Shown here piece after piece: positions 46,741 to 58,020 of a stretch of DNA of 64,000 bases; position 1 is the stretch's first letter; each line of letters starts with the position of its first letter. The DNA is from Mesocentrotus franciscanus (lineage: Eukaryota; Echinodermata; Echinoidea; Camarodonta; Strongylocentrotidae), in NCBI GenBank assembly GCA_037976565.1, contig CP137668.1, positions 20,994,251 through 21,058,250 of the forward strand, in the 5' to 3' direction. The translations under genes and the position numbers were made by a program. The notes under the pieces are model-generated. The model made no database searches, was not told the DNA's origin, and saw only the letters and a program-made list of their open reading frames with translations.

Positions 46741-47561
46741 TTAACTTTCTGTATGTTGTTAAGAGTACTGCAGTGGAAAAAAATTGCAATTTGTTTTGGG
46801 TAAATTGCTATTTTGACTGGACTATCTGATATTAAAAAAGCACTCTGCACTTTGTGTCGATTTCAAGACTGAAGCATTTTTTTTTTTTTTTTTTCTAAAG
46901 TAGCCAGTGCTCACTCAAGTGTAAAATATTGTCAATACTGTTTGTCACTGTCATCAGATTGAATTGACTCTTACTCATGATTTTGTAATAAGAAATCATG
47001 CAGATACATGTATTATGAAATTGTCATGCTGTATTTTCAAATTGTGTACATTTTTGATATGCACTCTGTACTCTTCGCCTACAGTACATGCACATTTATT
47101 TGACCTTGTTCACTCGACAAGGGTCAATGCTGCCTACATGTATTGTAGTTGTACAGTACAGTACATGTACATGCACATGTATGGAAATTCAAGTACGGTA
47201 GATGACCTAGCAGCATTTGCAAGAAAAGTCAAATTTAGCACTCTTTTCTTGAGCTGTTGTGTTGCTATGACACTGGACACATGAACCTACTGTGAAATGT
47301 AAAAATACCTTGGAGCCAAAAAACATAAAAAAATTAATGATTAAATATGTTACATTAAATAATAATTAAAAAAAATATTCTAGCGATGACCCTGCCTTCG
47401 ATTGACTTCTTGAGGACATGTCAATCTAATTGATTATTGCAGATACTTGTATGTGTAGTTATTAGTTGTCTATTTCCAATGGCCCTTTGCTGCATAGGAT
47501 ACCTCTCTTGTTTCTTGAAAGAAAAGCGTGTTTAATGCACATTCACTGTACATGTACATAC

Positions 47562-48103
47562 TAAGGCTGCGACGAGTACTCGAATACTCAAGTAAACTCG
47601 CACTGTTGACAACTACTCGAGTACGATTTCTCGTACTCAAATACTCCAGTTTTTAATTTTTTTTTTCCCCCGATCACCTGGCACTGTCCAGGCCGACGGT
47701 CACCCGTGCCAGAAGAGCACCGGCATGGGTAAAAATGTTTCCCAGCTCAATCATACACAGGGTGTCACTGTCAACTGACCACTCAGAAACTGGGACCAAA
47801 TCTCCGGATTTCTGTTTGGACTCGGAGGAATATTTGTCTGTCATCTTTAGTTTAAAAAATAACATTGTTTCAATTATTTGTCAAAAATTCAAAAGCACAA
47901 ATAGGCGCTTTCAACAGCAACTTGAAGTAAAATCGCGTGGGTTTTCAGAGACGAACCATTGTACTGTTCGTAGTATGGTGTTGGCAAAAAAAAAAGAAAA
48001 AAAGAAAAAAAGAAAAAAAATTCAACAAAAAAAACATGGCGTCCGAGTATTCGAGTACTCGCCTGTACTCGAGTACCTCATTACACGGTTTTGCACAGCC
48101 CTA
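47562..48103. mobile_element. hAT-like MITE (copy B) with 8-bp target duplication GTACATAC
   Basis: It starts TAAGGCTGCGACGAGTAC and ends TGCACAGCCCTA, and is flanked by GTACATAC at 47554-47561 and 48104-48111. 542 bp. The core includes GGTGTCACTGTCAACTGACC and TTTGGACTCGGAGGAATATT, nearly identical to the copies at 41395, 59644 and 62294. The 171-codon frame through it is not a known protein. Confidence 0.95.
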
Positions 48104-48607
48104 GTACATACATGTATGTACATTATGTGTGCTGGACTGCTGGTTGCCAACAACAAGAAGGAAAGGCAACAGCAGGGGAAAATTGTGACTGCTACATGTA
48201 CCTTAAATTTCATTGGTTTTCTGCCTATTGTAATTGGTATATATATGTAATAAAAACTGGCACATCATCTAGAGCTAATAGAGGTCTCTTACTGTTTACA
48301 TGAGGATAGATGCAGATACGTATCAGTGACTGGAACATGTGGTTGACAATTTTTTTAACCCCTGACTTCCCATATTAAAGTATACCTCATCGGATTGTAA
48401 AAATACTAGATGTACATGTACTGTACATGTACATCTACTTATTTTGTTCAAGGATGCCCTACATGTAATGTACATGTACAGTAGTGAATTCTATAAACAA
48501 GTTGTGGTAAATATTCTTTGGTAAATATCCTTTGGGCAATTCATTCCTAAGAGCCCTTTCCTAGCCGTTATCATGCTACATGTACATGTATGTTTATGTG
48601 TGTGTGT

Positions 48608-48780
48608 ATTGGGTTTTTACAGACGTGTATCAATCAGATATGATTATTTACGTCTGGGGACCGACCTTTAACGTCACCATCCGAAAGACGTGACTCAGTT
48701 TCGAACCTGCGTCCTCGGCTGAATCAGTTTGTAACTTCCACTGTTAGCTGGATTACAGGCGCACGCCACAACGCCTAGTT
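48608..48780 (-). mobile_element. SINE with 7SL RNA-like (or tRNA-like) head, copy 1
   Basis: Read on the - strand it begins AACTAGGCGTTGTGGC, then GCGCCTGTAATCCAGCTA (48745-48762), a block found in the Alu domain of animal 7SL RNA. A B-box-like GGTTCGAAAC lies at 48698-48707, about 62 bases from the A-box-like GTGGC start, the same distance as in 7SL. It ends in a CA-rich microsatellite tail. A second copy at 56155-56327 is over 95% alike. A tRNA-derived origin remains possible. Confidence 0.7.
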
Positions 48781-49165
48781 ATGGACTAATCATGTGCTTT
48801 TATTCAGTAGACACTGGTCATGCTCATAACATGGCAAACTATCATGGTTGTCAGGTCAATGTTGTACACACATGTAATAAAATATGACTAATATTACAAT
48901 TGTACATGTACATGTAAGTGTTCATATATATACATTGTACAATGTACAGTATACGAAGGAAATTAAGAAATATATATAAATTGTTGGCTGTAATCATTTT
49001 TTATAGACACATACTGTACATGTACTGTACATGTACAAAACTACATGTATACAATGTACATGTACACTGTACGTGTATATGTTTACAATGTACATGTACT
49101 GTACATACCGGGTACATGTAAATGTTTACCGTACATGTAAATCTGTACATGTCCCATATAATATG

Positions 49166-49430
49166 AAAGCTTTATTGCTGTTTGGTCTACACCCAGCCCG
49201 TCTACTATCCACATGGTCTAATAATTATTTTGTCTACTTATCATTTGGTCTAATGACCATTTAGGCTAATACTGTAGTCATTCTATGTAATTTCCATTTG
49301 GTTTAATCTCCAATTTAGTACTACCCATTTGGTCTATTGCTCATTTAGTCTAATTTTTAGTTGGTATAATTCCTAGTTTGTCTAACGCCCATTTTGTCTA
49401 GTGTCCATATGGTCTAATAATCATTCGATA
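49166..49430. repeat. Degenerate ~21-bp tandem repeat (CCATTTGGTCTAAT)
   Basis: At least ten imperfect copies of CATTTGGTCTAAT(T/G) at roughly 20-22 bp intervals, with drift in every unit. Confidence 0.85.
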
Positions 49431-49649
49431 GTGATGATTATGAGACCTTATGGGTGGTAGACGAAATATACATGTTTCACTGTTCAAATTTTGTCACCAT
49501 CTTATAAAGGCTATCTAGAGCTTTCTTTCATGTTTTTATTATGTACCCAAACAGTTTAGCCCTGCTTTCAGACTACCAGCATTCATCATACACATGTAGC
49601 TATACTAGACTCATATACATGTAGCTATTTGATAAGTAATCAAATTTGT

Positions 49650-50072
49650 CTTAGTCTGAATGTCATATTTATAACAAAATGTTGTATAGGGAAACACCTG
49701 TTTAAGCACCATTTAGAACGAAAGCTCTAGTCTGAATGTCATATAACAAAACGTTGTATAGGGAAACACCTGTTTAAGCACCATTTAGAACGAAAGCTCT
49801 AGTCTGAATGTCGTATATAAAACATTGTACCGGTATAGGGAAACACCTGTTTAAGTACCATTTAGAACGAAAGCTCTAGTCTGAATGTCATATTAACAAA
49901 ACATTGTATAGGGAAACACCTGTTAAGCACCATTTAGAACGAAAGCTCTAGTCTGAATGTCATTTAACAAAACATCGTATAGGGAAACACCTGTTTAAGC
50001 ACCATTTAGAACGAAAGCTCTAGTCTAAATTTCATAACAAAACATTGTATAGGGAAACACCTGTTTAGTACA
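49650..50072. repeat. Six-unit 72-bp tandem repeat
   Basis: AAAGCTCTAGTCTGAATGTC starts at 49721, 49793, 49870, 49942 and 50014 (periods 72, 77, 72, 72), with a partial first unit at 49650. Each unit has GTATAGGGAAACACCTG and CACCATTTAGAACG. Low divergence indicates recent expansion. Confidence 0.95.
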
Positions 50073-50085
50073 AGTCCACTCCAAA

Positions 50086-51480
50086 AATAACTTGCCTTTA
50101 AAGTGAAGGTTCATTGAAATTTGGAAAAAGGCAAATCACAACTCTACAGATTGCTGAGAACATTAACAAAATGACTAAAGCTCTTTTTAAGCCCTCAATA
50201 TTGTGAGGAATAAATTAAATGCAATTTTGATACCCTTTCCAAAACCCACTCACAAAGTTAAATGACGGCGTTATTTACATGCGATAAAATGACGTCACAC
50301 TATGAACAACCTACATTCACACATTCGGGACAATGTTGCATACCCATTGCAATTTTTAGATATAGGTTAACGTTGTTTGTATATTTACCGCCAGTGGTGA
50401 TATTTCCTTTATTTTAGGCACTTTGAATGAGAAACACTGAATAAATAATCATGACTTTCTACAAATTTGTATTCGATTTTTATGTTATTTACTGTCACAT
50501 TTGAGCATAAAAATCGGGAAAATAATCACATATTCTGAGGGCAGCTCAGCGTGTGTGTGTCGGATCTGGGAGTGCCTAGGACATTTTGCATGCTGACCTA
50601 ACGATCGACTCTTCTGGAGCAAAATAGGCGACAAATTTAAATATAATTGTCCAGATATTCATTAAGGAAATGTCTGATTAGGCCGATTAGATTAGATTTT
50701 TGATAGATAAATGGGGAAAGTGGAAGTCGAGAGAAGACTTAGATCAGTCCGGTTCGCGATTCACAGCTATAGCTCAAGCGCCGGGCCGGCTGGCTGTAAT
50801 ATGCTGGCAAGCAAGCTGCGCTGGATGCAGGCAGGTTGTACGTACATACGTACGCGTAGATACTGCACAGACGGGCCTACGCTATATACGGTATACCTGA
50901 ACGTGCACGCTACATCGACGTATTTGGGAGTTATAAAATTGATTAGACTTAGAGCTAAGATTAAGAACCAAAGGTACTTCCTTCTTCTATCTCCTCAAAA
51001 CTCAAATCAAGTATGTTTTCATTCATATCGATATTTCCAGGGTGACTTTGATGAAGGTAAACAATGTTGGGTATGAATGGGTACGGTACTCAATAGTCAA
51101 TGCAATACATATGTGAATTACACGCAAACTGCATTGCCCACCGTCGCCAATCATTTCAGCTGAGCGGCCCATTGTACTCATTGTTCATTTTGCTACGTCA
51201 CTCAAAAATTAGCTGACTTGCGATGTTTTTGGGGTCTCGAGTGGGGTGATATTTCGTCAAGTTTAATCACCTTTTATAATTTTCGCATGAATTTACAAGT
51301 TACACAAATGTGATAGTTTTACTCAGTGTAATATTACGATTGCAATGATACCAAATTCAGTCAATTTCAAAATCAATGAACCTTCTCTTTAATAGAACCA
51401 GAAAAATCAGACAAACCAATCAACAAAAGTTTGAGCAAAATTGGATAACTAATAAGAAAGTTAGGAATTTGAAAAAGTAT
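50086..51480. repeat. Probable element bounded by inverted GTCCACTCC-family ends
   Basis: The left CAAGTCCACTCCAAAAATAAC is the complement of the GGAGTGGACTTG end at 6276. The right part (51380-51480) is the complement of the adjacent segment seen at about 6160-6240. The 1.2 kb between them is absent at 6150, so a larger element or an insertion is likely. Ends are not fully resolved. Confidence 0.45.
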
Positions 51481-51822
51481 GTAAAACTAAAAAACAATCG
51501 AAATCACTACACAAATTGCCAATTTGGTTATCAGTTTGTGACGTCATGTCCTCACTATTTGTCAATTGCTTTATATACATGTAGTTTAATCCCATTAATT
51601 TCTCTTTTTATCCCCCAAAACTTGATTTCCCCATGCCTTTGCCCAGGTTACATTGTATCAAATTGCTTGCATGACATTTCACAAAATTTGTTATGAACTT
51701 TGAAGAATTGATACTATTTTCTGAATATTGTACATGTATATTCATAATTATTGATTTTTATATAAATAGTTTATCAAAATTCACATTTGTCATGATTTAA
51801 CTGGAAAAAAATTACTCTATAT

Positions 51823-52012
51823 CAGGCCTTAAATTTCAATGTTTTTAGGGCAAGGCCACTTTTCTGTAGGGCACATTCCTATATTACAGCACAAATAGGA
51901 AGAATTAGAAAAGGCACAAAAAATCTCCAAGGCCAATAAGAGGGGCATTGAGGCCAATCAAAAGGGCATCCAAGGCCATGGCCTTGGTGGCCTTGGATTA
52001 ATTTAAGCCCTG
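51823..52012. mobile_element. CAGGCCTTA-family MITE, intact copy with 6-bp target duplication CTATAT
   Basis: 190 bp, starts CAGGCCTTAAATTTC, ends TTTAAGCCCTG, flanked by CTATAT at 51817-51822 and 52013-52018. The interior has GGCCAAGGCC-like palindromes (CCAAGGCCATGGCCTTGG). It gives the empty site for the insertion at 36056-38935. Confidence 0.92.
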
Positions 52013-52649
52013 CTATATTTGTCACTACAGCAGTATGTAGTGAGGATTGTTACAAGATTTCGTTAAATAAGATCTATTATTGAAGACTAGTTAATTCAGT
52101 CTGAATTTATAGACTACCAATGTCAATGTACACTGTATTAGGCCTGTACTGCTGTTATCTAATGATACAGAACCCCCTTGTTTTAGTGCTGACAAAGAAA
52201 GTTGTGTGCAGGAAAGCTCTTATTCTTAAGCAAACCAGGGAGGTGGAATTTTATAAGGAGTGGAAACTCGAAGCTGTCCCTTGAACCCATGCGTCATGCC
52301 GACACAATGCAGTGTTTTTTTAGATTATCAAATTACTGCCGCGCGAGCGCACCAGCAGCACTCGTAAATCGAGCATCGCTGATGAGTGACAGCGCTAACC
52401 CGGAAGTCAGGTCGAGTGTAGCGTGGTGCAATTAACATGCAGGGAGGTGGGAGTTACAAATAAATAACCAGCAAGCTGGAACTTTGAAGAGTCCAACTCT
52501 GACTCCAATTAAGTGCCACCTTGTTGTTATTACTACCATCATCATTACAGCATTTCATTACTGTTGTTTTCTAGAGACTTGACCGACTGTATAATATCTA
52601 TTATTTGATTTTTGTATTTTTTCTTGTCAAGTAAACTCTAGGTCAAGAC

Positions 52650-53312
52650 TAGACCGAAAATTTATGTCTCTTTCGTTCGTTAGCCTCTGATTTGGGTAGG
52701 GTCGGCTCCTCTCTTAAGAGACAGAAGCCGACCATTGGCGCTCCTGTGCAAACTTGGTGGAACGGATCTGGCCACCAAACTAGCCACCAAACTTTGGACT
52801 AAAGTGTCACTTTAGCGGATTCATATTCGATGCATTTATTTTTGAAAGTTAGGCCTAGCTAGGCTAATATAATTCGGTTCCACTTAATTACCAGATTGAC
52901 TGAATGATACGTTTAAGGGTCTTTTTTCCCTGATTTTCTTCGTTGAAATTGAACTCTGCTCCGTGTTGAAATTTTTGCAGTGCATGCGCAGTAACAGTTT
53001 CAACACGGAGCCGAGTTCAATTTCGACGAAGAAAATCGGGGGAAAAAAAGACCCTTAAACGTATCATTCAGTCAATCTGGTAAGTGGAACCGAATTATAT
53101 TAGCCTAGGCCTAATTTTTAAAAATAAATGCATCGAATATGAATCCGCTAAAGTGACATTTTAGTCCAAAGTTTGGTGGCTAGTTTGGTGGCCAGATCTG
53201 TTCCACCGAGTTTGCACAGGAGCGCCAATGTCGGCTTCTGTCTCTAAAGAGAGGAGCCGACCCTACCCAAATCAGAGGCTAACGAACGAAAGAGACAGAA
53301 ATTTTCGGTCTA
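52650..53312. mobile_element. Mutator-like foldback element, ~320-bp arms, 9-bp target duplication GGTCAAGAC
   Basis: TAGACCGAAAATTT...AAATTTTCGGTCTA bounds a near-perfect palindrome of 663 bp, with the centre at about 52983 (loop TTTTTGCAGTGCATGCGCAG). GGTCAAGAC flanks it at 52641-52649 and 53313-53321. Long inverted repeats plus a 9-bp duplication fit the MULE superfamily. Non-coding. Confidence 0.92.
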
Positions 53313-53548
53313 GGTCAAGACAAGTTATTTACTCATTATACCTCCCGAATCAATAGGCACTCTCGATGTGTTCCTGTAAAATGTTTTTCTTTCTATTTAT
53401 CCTCTTTAGAGGGACTTTATTTGTTCATATCATAAAATAAAAAGTTATTTAGGCCTACAACAATGTTTATATACAGAATTCATGCAATTGTAACATACAT
53501 GTATAATATATAGTACAAAACATGAAACTAAAGTGACATAAGCACCAA

Positions 53549-54097
53549 CTAAAATATTGAAAATATTTGTTTTACTTCATTTGTATCGAATTTATTTTGA
53601 TTACATTTCATATGGAGATAGGTGCGAATTGCTACCTTTAATTCTTTTATCAAATATACAACACGTGTCCTGTGCTTTTCACTTCCAAAACATTCTCTAA
53701 TAATATAGTTTCTATAGATAATAAACTGAGCAAAGTTTAAAATAAGATTGACAAGATTCATTTCTCTTTTCTCTATATCATTACATATTAAAATAATTTT
53801 TTCGTTCAAAAAAATTCTTAAATTAAACAAAGTAGGTCTTTCAATTAATTTGGATACAAACTTCCACAAAAGCGAAACCTTCTTACAAGTCAGGAGAAGG
53901 TGGTTAGTTGTATCTGGAATCTTACAGATATCACATAGATTATTATTTTTAATCCTCCATTTACATAAATTGTCTTTACTGGGTAATATTCCATGAATAA
54001 ATTTAAAATTAAACTGCTTAATTCTGTTGTCATTTATGAAGTAAAATTTATAATGAAGCACTGTCTTCCAGTTAAATAAACTCATTAGGTAAATCAA
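53549..54097 (-). pseudogene. LINE ORF2 C-terminal fragment (zinc-finger end of reverse transcriptase protein)
   Basis: An open frame of about 180 codons on the - strand with FNFKFIHGILPSKDNLCKWR and then CDICKIPDTTNHLLLTC, a CX2CX7HX4C knuckle, followed by LWKFVSKLI. This is the pattern at the C-terminus of many L1/Tx1-like and jockey-like LINE proteins (zf-RVT region). Upstream reverse transcriptase is missing (5' truncation near 54100-54140). The 3' flank contains AATAAAG. Its first 180 codons lack stops, so insertion is fairly recent. Confidence 0.85.
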
Positions 54098-55417
54098 AAT
54101 AAGCGTACCAAAAATAAATGCACGGCAGATCCTGTTTTAGTGTTTATTTTTTTCTAACATCAAACTATAGACCTCTACTAGTGTTTGCCCGCTACATTAA
54201 TGGAGTCACCTGTTACCATTTCTATTGTACTGGATTCCTGTAAATAACACTTTATCGATCGATGTGCACGAGAATATCTTTACTTCTGGGTAGAAACCCG
54301 AGAATCTTTGGATTTTTTGGAAATTTGTGTGAATTTTAAAAAATCACAAAAAAAAAACATGCAGGAACACATGCATGGGACTAAAACCAGTTGCAAGATT
54401 GAAGTCTGTTCTTTTCGATCGAAAATGAATCAATGTGCACTTTTTGTCGGAAGTAATAGGCATTCCATATCTCATATTTATGTACAAATTTCATAAAATA
54501 ATCGTACCCACATCGTATTATCGTTATTTCTTGACCGATTTCGCTGAAACAAAGACTCGAATACTGCTGGAAGAATACCTTTTGTTTAGAACCATGATGC
54601 GCACGTGTAGAGTTAACCAGCGACCACTGCGCAGCCATAAAGCGTTGATATAGCTTTTCGCTTACGTCTTTGCCTAAAAGGGCGATGAGCTGGGGAGGTG
54701 GGAGAACGCTTAAAAGTCGGCACGGAGCATGGAACCTCAAAGTGAGCAGAATGACCTTGCTCGCATTTGTTTACAAGTCAGCGCTGGAAAAGGGCTTACT
54801 CTTACGTAACCTTGCATAACCATTAGCTCGGTGGCTTTGAAATCGCTGTGTGTGACAGATTGATCATTGCTATTTCCAGCCATTTGATTAGTTCTAATCC
54901 AACGAAAGATACCCTAGGGTATCGTCAATTCGAGTTTCCACTCCTTGTAACTCCCACCTCCCTGAGCAAACAGAATGCCCCTTGTTTTAGTGCACATGTA
55001 TACATGCACGTGTAGTGTAGGAATCATTGTTCAAGTGAACCTACTTCAAGTGAAGATGCTAAGTTGCAGCAGTATAAGGAAAAGTTTCATTGAAAGTTAT
55101 TGCAGCTATACAACAGGCCCAAATTCGGTAAGAATACCCTCTTTATCGAAAATAATATCACTAGCGATATTATTTTCGATACTACATCCGCAATGAGTAA
55201 TTATATATTTAGCATTAATAGTATACCCTCTTTACATTGTAATTTAGTAGCTAATGTTAATTATTGTATGATTATAACTGAAGTTTGTGAGAAAATAGAG
55301 TTTCCTTAAGTTTCTCTCTCAGAAGTTTTGGTAGACAAAGGAAGTGAGAAGATGGAGGTCACACTTTGTCATTTGTGTTGGAGTGTATATGCTGTATAAG
55401 ATGGGGTGAAGGGTAGC

Positions 55418-55811
55418 TTAAAGGTAAAAACCAGTTTTGGAAACGCCCCTCTATCAAAAAAATGAAATGGAAGCTCTCATTACCAATCATGTGAAAGAAT
55501 ATGTTTTGACTAATACATGATACAAATTTTGCCGGGAAACCGCCTACTAATTGATATATTTTGTAAATTATTATATCTATTGGGACCAAATAGATATCGC
55601 GCACGTGGTCGCGTAGTCCCATATACATCTTTCTGTGTACAGTGCTTGTAACTTTACCAAGACTGGGCCAAATTTCTTATCATTTTGATGATTCCAGAAC
55701 CTTGCAGTACACACCATTACTTATATGATAGATGATCAACCTTTTCTGATCGATTCCACAACGTTTCTTTCACAATGCAATCGCATGACCAGAACTGGTC
55801 TTTATCTTTAA
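55418..55811. mobile_element. MITE with TTAAAGGTA..ACCAGTT ends (copy 2)
   Basis: It starts TTAAAGGTAAAAACCAGTTT and ends CCAGAACTGGTCTTTATCTTTAA. It aligns along its whole length with 16144-16532 and has an extra ~10-bp piece (GCGCACGTGG) near 55598. Confidence 0.88.
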
Positions 55812-56154
55812 TTAAGCATGCTTTGTATAGGCCTACTGCGCTATGCAAGTAGCGCTCTGGAGGAGCGGTGATTCTCTTATGCTGAATTATTATTATTGGT
55901 ATTAGAGTTTAGTTGCATATCTGTTAGATCAATTAGTTAATGCAATGTACACAGGGTTATATGATTTTGACAATTGTATAAGTCGTTCTGATGTGTGATC
56001 ATTAGTATAGCATCATAATTTTGTTAATCGTGAATGATAGTATGAAAACATGGATAGTTTACTTATTCGATTCTGTTAGATGATTTGGTTAATAACAGTT
56101 AAAGCTGAATCATGGTAAATTTATATTGATATGTATTTTGTGTGTGTGTGTGTG

Positions 56155-56327
56155 ATTGGGTTTTTACAGACGTGTATCAATCAGATATGATTATTTACGT
56201 CTGGGGACCGACCTTTAACGTCACCATTTGAAAGACGTGACTCAGTTTCGAACCTGCGTCCTCGGCAGAATCAGTTTGTAGCTTCCACTGTTAGCTGGAT
56301 TACAGGCGCACGCCACAACGCCTAGTT
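56155..56327 (-). mobile_element. SINE with 7SL RNA-like (or tRNA-like) head, copy 2
   Basis: 173 bp on the - strand, nearly identical to 48608-48780. GCGCCTGTAATCCAGCTA is at 56292-56309, GGTTCGAAAC at 56245-56254, tail (CA)n at about 56140-56154. Both copies end at the same 5' base (AACTAGG) and with the same kind of tail, which defines the element. Confidence 0.72.
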
Positions 56328-56639
56328 GGATACATATATAAGCTTTTAATTCATTCTTAATGGAAAGATACAAACAGTTATTGTCGGGTATAATTGCTTC
56401 ATTGTAGAAACAGTTTGTTGTTGTTTGTGACTTTGTGTATTAACAAGAATACATAGCTTATTGATTTGTTAGGTTTCATGGCATTATAAATAGTAACGCA
56501 AAAGGGTACAGGTGAAGGTTCACATGACAGTGAATACACTTATAGCAATACTTATGAATCGTTCAGTTGATTACGTGATTGATATTACGACAACATATTT
56601 GTTTGGGATAATTCTTTATTCACACAGAGTTAGAATTTC

Positions 56640-56705
56640 TTGGCCCCCAAATTAGGGGTGCGTCTTATACACAGGTGCGTCTTATACATGGAGATTTACG
56701 GTATA
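56640..56705. repeat. Solo end of the TACCGTAAA-type MITE
   Basis: GGGTGCGTCTTATACACAGG, GTGCGTCTTATACATGG and AGATTTACGGTA match, inverted, the left end of the 1863-2450 element. The other end is not found nearby. Confidence 0.8.
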
Positions 56706-57240
56706 CTCTGCACACTGACTGTACAGTACATGTACAGTACATACTATTATACAGTTCACAAAAACCTTTCATGTACATGTACATGATGTATCTAATTTTT
56801 AAAGCTTGCATCATGTGCATGTACAAAACATGCAAATAATTATGCAATTTATATTTAGAATTATGGAAAGAAACCTTGAAGTATCGTATGGTAGACATTT
56901 ACGACAGATGTTACATGCAGGGAAAAAATTAATTTTGTTATTTCGGGGGCTCCAGATCCAATTTTTGGCAAATTTTCGGGGGCTACTTTTTCAACTTTCA
57001 GGGGCTTTTTTTTCCATTTCGGGGGCTCTTTTTTCTGTGGCTACTTTTTCATTAATTCATAAAAAAAGGATACACATATATACAGTTTAATGAGTTTATT
57101 TAGTGGGCTTTGATCTACCGACTGTCTATAGTCTAGACTAGTCTATAGACTCCTCTAGATCTATAGTTACATGTATATCTTTGATTAAGGTTTCGGGCTT
57201 CCTGCTTCATGATTACCCATTCAAAAAGAAAGCATTTATC

Positions 57241-57927
57241 TACCGTATTTGCCGGCGATAAGGCCGCAGCGCCGCAGCGCCGCATAGGCCGCACCCCCAA
57301 CTTTGACATTTTGTAGCGGAAAAAAAAAAAAAAAAAAAAACCAAAGGAAAAAACCAAACGGACCAAACAAAATAATCGTAATTTTCTTGTAGAACACTAT
57401 TTTTTTTTACAAACTGATACCAAATTCATCAATATTCTTATAAATTTACAGGAAGTTTACCTAAAAAATGATCGTATCCTACATACATGTATAATACCCC
57501 TACCACGATGTGCGGTGTAATACGAAATTGCGACTTTGGCTAGATGCGCAGTTGCGTTGCGCGGCAGCTAGCTCCGTAACGGTCCCTTCTTTTAGTAAGT
57601 TTTACTTTTTAGTGATGCAATGGCACGAACTCAGATCTAGATCTACCGGTAGATTATGTTAGAAAATAAGTTATGAAATTTATTTTGGACTTCATGTCAA
57701 TAATGCAACATGAAATTGTCAGTAAGATGTGTGGAGTTAATCTAGAAATGTCCTGTACCATTACTGGTATAGATCTTGTCATTGTACCGTTGGGAGTCCC
57801 ATATGTACGAAATTATGTGCTGTTTTAACAGCCGATTTTTTACTGTTGTTGCGGATTGGCCGCACCCAGACTTTTTGATATTTTCGGAAGGGAAAATACT
57901 GCGGCCTTTACGCCGGCATATACGGTA
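57241..57927. mobile_element. MITE with TACCGTATTTGCCGGCG ends (probable TA target)
   Basis: The left TACCGTATTTGCCGGCGATA and the right, inverted, TACCGTATATGCCGGCGTAA run into AAGGCCGCA, an inverted repeat of about 28 bp. The tip resembles that of the 1863-2450 element (TACCGTA..., ATAAG.CG). Outer TA could be a duplicated target as in Tc1/mariner. Confidence 0.85.
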
Positions 57928-58020
57928 GTTAAATAACTAAGTTTTAATGCATTGATTTGATGCAAGAACTGTGTCATAGTAAAAGTAAAAAGAGTTATGT
58001 TTTTAAACGACTGTCTGATT

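Larger units (their letters stand above)
52236..54964. mobile_element. CAGGGAGGTGG-family DNA element with 7-bp target duplication AGCAAAC, carrying two nested elements
   Basis: Ends CAGGGAGGTGGAATTTTATA and, inverted, CAGGGAGGTGGGAGTTACAA continue as inverted repeats for 36 bp (shared AAGGAGTGGAAACTCGAA). AGCAAAC flanks it (52229-52235, 54965-54971). Its left 200 bp matches the 60728-61740 element (GAACCCAT, CCGACAC, ACTGCCGC(G/T)CGAGCGC). A third CAGGGAGGTGGGAGTTAC lies at 52440. It contains a Mutator-like palindrome and a LINE fragment. No transposase was seen. Confidence 0.88.

Noticed and set aside
47735..48250. 171-codon open frame and its relatives at 41377-41775, 59693-59989, 62240-62578
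   Set aside because: All are the same non-autonomous hAT-like MITE core; frames run out through A-rich tracts and flanks, and no transposase motif is seen.
52202..52435. 77-codon open frame at the left end of the 7-bp-duplication element
   Set aside because: It spans the element boundary and matches non-coding subterminal sequence of the 60728 element.
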